Part shown: positions 24,948 to 32,157 of the stretch, one piece after another
Layout: every line of letters begins with the position of its first letter
Numbering within the stretch: position 1 is the stretch's first letter
Assembly: GCA_900539035.1 (NCBI GenBank)
Contig: UQAU01000015.1
Location: 1 to 50,107 of the forward strand
Source: an uncultured Collinsella sp.
GTDB taxonomy: Bacteria; Actinomycetota; Coriobacteriia; Coriobacteriales; Coriobacteriaceae
DNA length: 50,107 nucleotides
Direction of reading: 5' to 3'
The notes under the pieces: generated by a model
Seen by the model: the letters and a program-made list of their open reading frames with translations, nothing else
Told to the model about the DNA's origin: nothing
The model's database searches: none
Made by a program: the position numbers and the translations under genes

Positions 24948-25876
24948 CGAACACCGCCGATTGCCTGCGGAAACACGTGCTCCATGACAAAGCGGCCACC
25001 CTCAATGCGGGCGAGCGCCTTGAGTCCCCCATCGAGCACCAGCGCAAACGGCGCCTTCGAGGCATCGAAATCGGCAAGCGCACGCTCAACGGGAATGCGT
25101 CGGCCGCAGAGCAGGTCGTCGGCAAGATTGCCCGGCAAGTCAACACGCGTGGCGCCCAAGGCCGCAATGGGATCCAGGGCAAAGCCAGCGGCGGACTCGG
25201 GAGAAAGCTCCTCGACCGCATGACAAGCGCCAATGGAAACAACACCAGAGGCCGTGCGGCGCAGCGCGGAAATATGCGCGGCGCTCTCACAGGCACGGCC
25301 CAAGTCGCGAGCGAGCGCACGGATATAGGTGCCCTTGCTCACCGAGAACGCCACGGTCCACACACATGAATCACCCTCGCCGCCCACGGCGATCAGGTCG
25401 GCGGCATAGACCTCGACGGGGCGCGGAGGTAGGTCCACCGCATTGCCCTCACGAGCAGACTTGTAGGCGCGAACGCCATTAACCGAGATAGCCGAAAAAG
25501 CCGGCGGCACCTGCATCTGCGGGCCCAGCATGGCGGCTAAGCGCTCGCGGGCATAGGCAGGATCGCGGAGCTCGTCGGCAACAGCCACCGTGCGGACGGC
25601 CTCGCCCTCCGCATCATCGGTATTGGTCTCGGCGCCAAACGAAATGTCGGCGACGTAGCTTTTGGTATCGAGCGTGAGCATGCCCAGCAGACGGGTGGCC
25701 TGACCCACGCCCACCACCATGACACCCGATGCCATAGGGTCGAGCGTACCGGCATGGCCGACGCGCCGCTCATGGAGGGCGCGTCGGCATTGCGAGACCA
25801 CATCGTGGGACGTGCAGCCCACCGGCTTATCGACGGCGAGCAGCATATTCAGTTGAGAAGGCGTTCGACGAGCCAT
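24944..25876 (-). CDS. truB: tRNA pseudouridine(55) synthase TruB
   Basis: Isomerises U55 in the T loop of tRNAs. 310 residues with the N-terminal LLAVDKPVGCTSHDVV, the catalytic Asp in HAGTLDPMASGVMVV (~residue 46), and VSKGTYIRALARDLG. Length and order of motifs are normal. It is 15 bases after nrnA and overlaps ribF by four bases. With rbfA, infB and nusA it forms the usual ribosome-maturation operon. Confidence 0.96.
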   Translation of the reverse strand: MARRTPSQLNMLLAVDKPVGCTSHDVVSQCRRALHERRVGHAGTLDPMASGVMVVGVGQATRLLGMLTLDTKSYVADISFGAETNTDDAEGEAVRTVAVADELRDPAYARERLAAMLGPQMQVPPAFSAISVNGVRAYKSAREGNAVDLPPRPVEVYAADLIAVGGEGDSCVWTVAFSVSKGTYIRALARDLGRACESAAHISALRRTASGVVSIGACHAVEELSPESAAGFALDPIAALGATRVDLPGNLADDLLCGRRIPVERALADFDASKAPFALVLDGGLKALARIEGGRFVMEHVFPQAIGGVR

Positions 25877-25891
25877 GTACCATCCAATAAG

Positions 25892-26935
25892 TTAGAGCTC
25901 GACGGTCACCGAAGCGGGATCCTCCCCCACCAGCTCGGCCAGCATGGGAAGTGCCACGGCGAGCGTCTCGCGAATTGTTCCGTTGTTGGAAAAGCCGGCG
26001 GCGGCATGATGCCCGCCACCGCCAAAGTTGGCAGCAATCTCGGACACATCGAGGTCGCCCTTGGAGCGCAGGTTGCCACGCACCTTGGTATCGCCCTCAA
26101 TGCCCTTTAAGAACATGCAAACCTCGACGCCCATCACCGAACGCACCACATCGACCAGGCCGTCGCACTCGTCCGAGGTGACACCGCAGGCCTCAAGGTC
26201 GCTCTGGTAGGCATAGCTATACGCCACGCGCCCATGCGCGACCGTCTTAATGCGACCCATGACAATGGACTTGAGGTGCAAAAACTCAACGCGCATGCTC
26301 TGGTAGACCTCGAGCGCAACGCGCGCCGGATTGGCGCCATGCGCCACCAGGCGCGAAGCAGCATGGAACGCGGCAGCATCGGCGTTCTGGTACTGGAAAC
26401 GACCGGTGTCGGTCACCAAGCCGCACAGCAAGCAGGTCGCGACGCCGTCACGTGCGACAATGCCGCAATTGTCCAAGAAACGGTCGATGATCATGGCGCA
26501 GGCCGCGGCATCGACGCGCCTCAGACTGAGCTCGGCAAACTCCTCACGCGCCGGATGATGATCGAAGCACACCACATGCTTGGAGCGACGAAGCACCTCG
26601 GCGGAATTATTGAGGCGCTCGACGACCGGTACGTCCACCGAGATGAACAGGTCAGGATTGCCGGCGTACGCAGATGCCGGCACCAGGCGATCGGAGCCTT
26701 CCATAAAGCGGTAGATACGCGGAACCGGGTCATCGTCTGCCAGCAGCAGCGCAATGTCCTTGTTGGGGAAAAACTTCATGAGCGAAAGGCCCAGACCCAA
26801 TACGGAGCCCAAGGCGTCGCCATCGGGAGAAGTATGTCCCGAAATCGCAATGGAGGACGCACCCTCGATGAGCTCGAGGATGCGTCGCTGAATATCTGCA
26901 GACTCGCACGAGGCGAGGTCGGCGGAATTAGTCAT
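25892..26935 (-). CDS. nrnA: DHH/DHHA1 bifunctional oligoribonuclease and pAp phosphatase
   Basis: NrnA-type phosphoesterase that degrades nanoRNA to mononucleotides and dephosphorylates pAp. 347 residues with the metal-binding Asp/His motifs HTSPDGDALGS, DHHPAREEFAE (DHH box, ~residues 125-135), LVTDTGRFQYQN, and the C-terminal DHHA1 motif GGGGHHAAAGF. It lies between rbfA (8-base overlap) and truB, the place this gene has in Gram-positives. Confidence 0.92.
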   Translation of the reverse strand: MTNSADLASCESADIQRRILELIEGASSIAISGHTSPDGDALGSVLGLGLSLMKFFPNKDIALLLADDDPVPRIYRFMEGSDRLVPASAYAGNPDLFISVDVPVVERLNNSAEVLRRSKHVVCFDHHPAREEFAELSLRRVDAAACAMIIDRFLDNCGIVARDGVATCLLCGLVTDTGRFQYQNADAAAFHAASRLVAHGANPARVALEVYQSMRVEFLHLKSIVMGRIKTVAHGRVAYSYAYQSDLEACGVTSDECDGLVDVVRSVMGVEVCMFLKGIEGDTKVRGNLRSKGDLDVSEIAANFGGGGHHAAAGFSNNGTIRETLAVALPMLAELVGEDPASVTVEL

Positions 26936-27338
26936 CTAAAGCTGCCTCCTGGGCGGCATCCGCTATCGGATAGCCGTCCTCGTCCTTTTCGATCGCAAGC
27001 GTGGCGGGAACGTTTTCCAGCGCACGCGTGATGCGCTCGGCCTCATCGGTCGAGCGATCGATGCGAAAATCGAGCTCGGGCGTGACACGCCAATCGAGCG
27101 AGCGAGCCAACAGGCTACGAATGCGGCCCTTGGCGCTTGCGAGCGCCTCCATGACCTCGTCGTAGCGGCTCGCATCGCACGACACGTACACACGCGCGAA
27201 CGAACGGTCCACCGCGACCTCGACCGCGGTCAAAGTAACCAGGTCGAGACGCGGATCGGAAACCTCAAAGAGCAGGATATAACCGAGCTTCTCGCGAAGC
27301 TGCTCGCCCAGACGGCGGGTTGCCTGCGTTTGCTTCAT
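26928..27338 (-). CDS. rbfA: 30S ribosome-binding factor RbfA
   Basis: Small KH-fold protein needed for late maturation of the 30S subunit and 16S rRNA 5' processing. 136 residues; LGYILLFEVSDPRLDLVTLT and VYVSCDASRYDEVMEAL are family segments, and the C-terminus is an acidic tail. ATG at 27338 with GGGGGT upstream; the ORF opens further but that part has no similarity. Eleven bases from infB. Confidence 0.93.
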   Translation of the reverse strand: MKQTQATRRLGEQLREKLGYILLFEVSDPRLDLVTLTAVEVAVDRSFARVYVSCDASRYDEVMEALASAKGRIRSLLARSLDWRVTPELDFRIDRSTDEAERITRALENVPATLAIEKDEDGYPIADAAQEAALDD

Positions 27339-27349
27339 AGCGCTACCCC

Positions 27350-30064
27350 CTACTCGGTACGGGCAACCTGGTCGATGCGGTAACCCTCGATCTGGTCGCC
27401 GGGCTTGATGTCCTGGAAGTTCTCCAGGCCAATGCCGCCCTCGGAACCGCTCTTGAGGCTCTTGGCCTCGTCCTTGTAGTGGCGCATCGAGGCGATCTTG
27501 CCGTTGAAGACCACGATACCGTCGCGCACCAGACGCACGGAATCGGTCGCGGCGATCTCGCCCTCCTCGACGCGGACACCGGCGGCGATACCGACTTTGG
27601 GCACCTTGAAGGTGTCCAGGACGGTCGCGGTACCCGTGGCGACCTCGACCTCGGTGGGCTTGAGCATGCCGATACGGGCGGCGTCGAGCTCCTCGAGGCA
27701 CTTGTAGATAACGTCGTAGCAACGGATCTCGACGCCCTCGCGCTCGGCAGCGGAGCGGGCCTTACCGTCGGGACGGACGCCAAAGCCGATGATGATGGCG
27801 TTGGAGGCGTCGGCCAGGACGACGTCGGTCTCGTTGATGGCGCCGACAGCGGAGTGGATCGTGTTGATGCGAACCTCGGACTGATCCATCTTGTCGAGCG
27901 AGTCCTGAAGGGCCTCGATGGAACCCTGGACGTCTGCCTTGATGATCAGGTTGAGCTCCTTGACCTCGGCGTCGGCAATAGTCTCGAAGAGGTTCTCGAG
28001 CGTGACGTGCTTGACGCGGCTCTGCTCCTCGATACGGGCCTTGAGCGAACGCTCGTCGGCCAGGGCACGAGCCTCGCGCTCGTCCTCGAACACGCGGAAC
28101 TCGTCACCGGCGTTGGGCACGGACTGCAGGCCCAGGATCTCGACGGCGTCGGAGGGACCAGCCTCGGTGACGGCGCGACCCTTGGGGTCGAGCATGGCGC
28201 GGACGCGACCGTAGGTAAGGCCGGCGACCAGCGTATCGCCCACGTGCAGGGTACCGCGGGTCACGAGCACGGTAGCGACCGAGCCGCGGCCCTTGTCGAG
28301 CTTGGCCTCAAGGACGTTGCCGGAGGCAAAGGTGTCCGGGTTGGCCTTGAGCTCGAGCACGTCGGCCTGGAGCAGCACGGTCTCCAGAAGGTCGTCGATA
28401 CCGATCTTCTGCTTGGCCGAGATGTTGACGAACATGTTCTGTCCGCCCCACTCCTCGGGGATGACGCCGTACTCGGTGAGCTCCTGACGCACACGGTCGG
28501 GGTTGGCGCCCGGCTTATCGATCTTGTTGACGGCAACGACGATGGGTACGCCGGCAGCCTTGGCGTGGTTAATCGACTCGACCGTCTGGGGCATGACGCC
28601 GTCGTCGGCGGCGACGATCAGGATGACGATGTCGGTCACCTTGGCGCCACGGGCACGCATAGCCGTAAAGGTGGCGTGACCCGGGGTATCGATAAAGGTG
28701 ATCTTGCGGTCGTTGATCATGACCTGCGAAGCGCCGATGGCCTGCGTAATGCCGCCCGCCTCGCCGGCAGCAACGCCGGTGTGACGGATGGCGTCGAGCA
28801 GCGACGTCTTGCCGTGGTCGACGTGGCCCATGACGGTGACGACCGGGGCGCGCGGCTTAAGGTCGGCGGGATCGTCGTAGAACGAGAAGGTGTTCTCCTC
28901 CTCGGGGGTGATGATCTTAATCTGACGGCCCAGGTCGTCGGCAACGAGCTCGACAAGGTCGTCGGACATGGACTGCGTCATGGTGAGCGGCGTACCCAGC
29001 AGGAACAGGCGCTTGATGATGTCGTTGGCGGGAACGTCGAGCGCCTCGGCGAGCTCCTGGACGGTAACGCCCTGGGAGACCTTGATGGCGTCGAGGTCCT
29101 CGGGGTTCACGCCCTGGGCCAGCGCCTCCTCTATCTTGCGCTCCTCCTGAGCCTTGGCAGCCTCGCGCTCGCGCTTCTCCTTGCGCTTCTTGCGGCGACC
29201 GGTGGACTCGCGAGAGGCCTCCTCGACGGCGGCACGAGCCTCCTCGAGCACCTTCTCGCGGCTGTACTCCTCGGCCTCGCGAGCCATACGGCTGTAGTGG
29301 TCCTCTTCGTTGTTGTGACCGCCCTTACGCTTCTTGCCCTTACCCTGCTTATCGGGGTTGGGGAAGTCCATGCCGGCAGCGACGTTGTTGCTGGCGTTGG
29401 TGCGATGGCTGTGCGAACGGCTCTCGGAGGCGTTGCGCTCGGAGTTGTTGTCGGATGCGTTACGATCGTTACGACGGCCACCGCGGCGGTCGTTGTTGCC
29501 GCCACGACGGTTACCGCGCTCGGCGGCGCGCTCGGCCTTGGCCTTGTCCTCGGCGTCCTTCTTCTCCTTGAGCACAGTCTCCTGTGCGGCGATCTGGTCA
29601 AGCAGCGAACGGAAGCGCGAACCGGAGTCGGAAGCGGGAACGGCGCGGCGCTGGGCCTCGCGGGCAGCCTCCTCCTTCTCGCGGGCAAGGCGCTCCTGCT
29701 CGGCCTTCTTCTTGGCCTCGGCCTCGGCGCGGGCAGCCTCCTCGGCAGCCTGGGCTGCGGCAAACTGGCGACGCTCCTCCTCGCGTGCCTTCTCGGCGGC
29801 GATGCGCTCGCGCTCGGCCTCGGCGGCGCGTGCGGCCTCCTCGGCGGCAGCTGCCTGCTCCTCGGCCTGCTTGGCGGCCTCGACTTCCTGAGCGCGGGCC
29901 TCGATCACCGAGGCGAGCTGCTTGCGGACCATGGCGACATAGGCGTCCTCCAAGGTGGAGGAAGCGGACTTAGCGGGAATCTTCATATCGGCGAGATGAC
30001 CCATCAGTTCCTTGGAGGTCATGCCGAACTCTTTGGCCAGGGTGGACACACGGACTTTTGCCAT
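27350..30064 (-). CDS. infB: translation initiation factor IF-2
   Basis: GTPase that places initiator fMet-tRNA on the 30S subunit. 904 residues. After an IF2_N domain (VSTLAKEFGMTSKELMGHL) comes a long charged, Ala/Glu/Arg-rich coiled coil (~50-310) with an Asn/Arg-rich insert near 190-230, a second IF2_N region (~residue 330), the G domain (GHVDHGKTSLLDAIR, DTPGHATFTAMR, NKIDKP) and beta-barrel and C2 domains. ATG at 30064 after AGGTGAAG. It follows nusA by 91 bases; the usual ylxR and L7Ae-type genes between them are missing. Confidence 0.97.
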   Translation of the reverse strand: MAKVRVSTLAKEFGMTSKELMGHLADMKIPAKSASSTLEDAYVAMVRKQLASVIEARAQEVEAAKQAEEQAAAAEEAARAAEAERERIAAEKAREEERRQFAAAQAAEEAARAEAEAKKKAEQERLAREKEEAAREAQRRAVPASDSGSRFRSLLDQIAAQETVLKEKKDAEDKAKAERAAERGNRRGGNNDRRGGRRNDRNASDNNSERNASESRSHSHRTNASNNVAAGMDFPNPDKQGKGKKRKGGHNNEEDHYSRMAREAEEYSREKVLEEARAAVEEASRESTGRRKKRKEKREREAAKAQEERKIEEALAQGVNPEDLDAIKVSQGVTVQELAEALDVPANDIIKRLFLLGTPLTMTQSMSDDLVELVADDLGRQIKIITPEEENTFSFYDDPADLKPRAPVVTVMGHVDHGKTSLLDAIRHTGVAAGEAGGITQAIGASQVMINDRKITFIDTPGHATFTAMRARGAKVTDIVILIVAADDGVMPQTVESINHAKAAGVPIVVAVNKIDKPGANPDRVRQELTEYGVIPEEWGGQNMFVNISAKQKIGIDDLLETVLLQADVLELKANPDTFASGNVLEAKLDKGRGSVATVLVTRGTLHVGDTLVAGLTYGRVRAMLDPKGRAVTEAGPSDAVEILGLQSVPNAGDEFRVFEDEREARALADERSLKARIEEQSRVKHVTLENLFETIADAEVKELNLIIKADVQGSIEALQDSLDKMDQSEVRINTIHSAVGAINETDVVLADASNAIIIGFGVRPDGKARSAAEREGVEIRCYDVIYKCLEELDAARIGMLKPTEVEVATGTATVLDTFKVPKVGIAAGVRVEEGEIAATDSVRLVRDGIVVFNGKIASMRHYKDEAKSLKSGSEGGIGLENFQDIKPGDQIEGYRIDQVARTE

Positions 30065-30155
30065 ATGACTTCACCTACCCTTTCTGGCACCTTGGGTGCC
30101 TAGAGACTGAACGAGCGTGGGAGACGTGCCGGGACCCACCCGGCGCGACCGCGCG

Positions 30156-31403
30156 CTAGATCAGGTCCTCCGCATCATCGAAGGCGTCGGTGTCGTGGAC
30201 ACCGCAGAAACGGGAGCCGGGACGAGCCTGGTTGCGGCACTGGACGCCGTCCTCGGACACATACTCGCAGCGGCGGACGTCCTCGTCCTCCTCGTCACCG
30301 ATCAGGTCGGCGGCGGGCTCCTCGTGAACGGGAACATTCTTGAGGATGTCGGCGGCAAGCGTCTCGGACTTGATGTCGATGTGCCAGCCGGTCAGGCGCG
30401 CGGCGAGGCGGGCGTTCTGGCCCTCCTTGCCGATGGCGAGGGACAACTGGTCGTCGGGCACGATGACGCCGGCGTAGGCCTTCTCCTCGTCGATGAGGAC
30501 GCGGGTGACCTTAGCGGGCGACAGGGCGTTGGCGACGTAGACGGCAGGATCGGCATCCCACAGGATGACGTCGACGCGCTCGCCACGGAGCTCGCCCACG
30601 ACAGCGCGAACACGGCTGCCCTTGGGGCCGACGCAGGCGCCCACGGGATCCAGACGGTCGTCGAGCGAGTGGACGGCGACCTTGGAGCGCTGGCCGGGCT
30701 CGCGGGCGATCGACTTGATCTGGACGGTGCCCTCATAGATCTCGGGCACCTCCTGCTCAAACAGACGACGCATGAGCTCGGGGTGGGTACGGGAGATGAC
30801 AATCGGCGGACGGCTGTGCTCGCCACGAACCGGCTGCAGGTTGGAGTTGGGGTCGCGAACGTCGATGATCACGGCCTTGATGTGCTGGTTGTGTAGGTAG
30901 CGCTCGCCCATCGGACGCTCGTTGCGCTCGTTCTCGTAACGGCGCTGATCGAAGTGCGGCAGCTCGGCCTCGACGCCCTCGCGGATCTTGACGATCGTGA
31001 AGTCGGGCGTGGACTGCAGCACGGTACCGCTGATGAGGTCACCGATGCGGCCGGAGAACTCCTCGTAGATCTGCTCGCGGGCGGAGTTGCGCACGATGGC
31101 GTTGATCTCGGCCTTGGCGTGCTGGGCAGCGATGCGGCTCGTGTTCTTGGGGGTGACGTCGATCTCCTCGAACTCGGTGAAGTTGCCCTCCTCGTCCATG
31201 GAATCGTCGATCGGCTCCAGGCGGTAGACGTAGATCTTGCCGGTGGTGCGGTCGATGGTCACCTTGGCGCCCCACTCAAGATGCAGGATCTCGGCATAGC
31301 TCTTGGCGAGCGACTGCTCCAGGCGGTCGATCAGGTAGAGCTGGTCGATGTGCTTCTCCTGGCAAAGCTCCATCAGGGCGGACATCATGTCGGATGCTGC
31401 CAT
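30156..31403 (-). CDS. nusA: transcription termination/antitermination factor NusA
   Basis: Binds RNA polymerase and modulates pausing, termination and rRNA antitermination. 415 residues: N-terminal polymerase-binding domain (1-~130), S1 domain (~140-205), KH1 and KH2 (~215-350; VGACVGPKGSRV and LAIGKEGQNARLAARLTGW). Beyond KH2 it has, instead of acidic repeats, a ~60-residue tail ending in C379-x9-C389-x10-C400-x2-H403, which looks like a small zinc-binding knuckle, then acidic residues. Two bases separate it from rimP, forming rimP-nusA-infB. Confidence 0.96.
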   Translation of the reverse strand: MAASDMMSALMELCQEKHIDQLYLIDRLEQSLAKSYAEILHLEWGAKVTIDRTTGKIYVYRLEPIDDSMDEEGNFTEFEEIDVTPKNTSRIAAQHAKAEINAIVRNSAREQIYEEFSGRIGDLISGTVLQSTPDFTIVKIREGVEAELPHFDQRRYENERNERPMGERYLHNQHIKAVIIDVRDPNSNLQPVRGEHSRPPIVISRTHPELMRRLFEQEVPEIYEGTVQIKSIAREPGQRSKVAVHSLDDRLDPVGACVGPKGSRVRAVVGELRGERVDVILWDADPAVYVANALSPAKVTRVLIDEEKAYAGVIVPDDQLSLAIGKEGQNARLAARLTGWHIDIKSETLAADILKNVPVHEEPAADLIGDEEDEDVRRCEYVSEDGVQCRNQARPGSRFCGVHDTDAFDDAEDLI

Positions 31404-31404
31404 C

Positions 31405-31899
31405 TTACTTTCCTTCCTTCGCGGGCTTGAAGTCGTAGGTGGGCTTCAACTTGCACTTTTTAACATCAGAGAAATCGAGGGTGACGGACTCGCCGTCCTC
31501 GAGCTCGAGGGTCACGTTCGTCTCGGTGGCGGAGGCAATCTTGCCGGCGTACTTGCGACGGCCCTCGGTGGCGGTGGAGGTGAGCTCGCAGTTCTCGCCC
31601 ACAAAGCGGGCAAAGTCGCACGGGCGGCGCAGCGGGCGCGCCATACCCGGGCTCGACACCTCGAGCGTATAGCTCGAAGAGATGGGGTCGAGCTCCTCAA
31701 TCACATCGCCGACCCACTTGGTGTTGGCCGTGACGTCGTTGAGCGACAGGCTCTGACCCTCGGCACCCTCGATACGCACGCGCACGCAGGGGGCCTTGGT
31801 GGCACCCACGAGCTCGACGTCGACGATATCGACATCGTGCTGGGGAGCGACGGCCTCGAGCGCGTCGATGATCGCCTGCTCGGTCTTGGTCTTGACCAT
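31405..31899 (-). CDS. rimP: ribosome maturation factor RimP
   Basis: Needed for 30S subunit maturation. 164 residues with an N-terminal alpha/beta domain (DVDIVDVELVGATKAPCVRV) and a C-terminal SH3-like domain; YTLEVSSPGMARPLRRP is the family signature. ATG at 31899 is chosen for GGAGGT six bases upstream. First gene of the operon; its leader holds a terminator-like hairpin right after the promoter. Confidence 0.94.
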   Translation of the reverse strand: MVKTKTEQAIIDALEAVAPQHDVDIVDVELVGATKAPCVRVRIEGAEGQSLSLNDVTANTKWVGDVIEELDPISSSYTLEVSSPGMARPLRRPCDFARFVGENCELTSTATEGRRKYAGKIASATETNVTLELEDGESVTLDFSDVKKCKLKPTYDFKPAKEGK

Positions 31900-31919
31900 T
31901 GCGGCACCTCCATCCATAC

Positions 31920-31952
31920 AAAAAAGAAGCGGGGCCGAAACCCCACTTCTTT
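31920..31952 (-). terminator. terminator-like hairpin in the rimP-nusA-infB leader
   Basis: A 12-bp stem (31923-31934 with 31941-31952, one G-U) with a six-base loop ends in six T residues on the minus strand. It lies between the promoter at 31978-32006 and the rimP ribosome site, and leuS has its own terminator further upstream. It would therefore stop most transcripts after about 50 bases unless something prevents it. Confidence 0.75.
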
Positions 31953-31977
31953 CAATTACAACTTCATTTGCAAGCAA

Positions 31978-32006
31978 ACTATACCAATAGCTGCGGAAAC
32001 GTGCAA
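31978..32006 (-). promoter_or_regulatory. promoter of the rimP-nusA-infB operon
   Basis: TTGCAC (32006-32001) and TATAGT (31983-31978) with an exact 17-base spacer on the minus strand. The start of RNA would be near 31971, 19 bases before the leader hairpin. Confidence 0.7.
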
Positions 32007-32092
32007 GCACAGTACGAATCTGCAGGTCAGCGTGCGCACAGCTTCTCCACAAGAATAGGACAATTGACCGCAGACATCAGGGCAGGTACATG

Positions 32093-32128
32093 AAAAACGA
32101 GGGACGACCCAATCGGATCGCCCCTCGT
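32093..32128 (-). terminator. intrinsic terminator of leuS
   Basis: An 11-bp stem (32097-32107 with 32118-32128, one G-U), loop of ten, then TTTTT on the minus strand, 29 bases after the leuS stop. Confidence 0.85.
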
Positions 32129-32157
32129 CTTTTATGCGCCAGTTAAGCGCGCAGTGC

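Noticed and set aside
30086..30100. GGCACC-TTG-GGTGCC hairpin between nusA and infB
   Set aside because: Only six base pairs and no T-tract; may be chance.
27479..30103. Plus-strand open frame of about 870 codons opposite infB
   Set aside because: Low-complexity Gly/Leu/Val/Asp translation mirrors the minus-strand IF-2 gene, which has all expected GTPase motifs.
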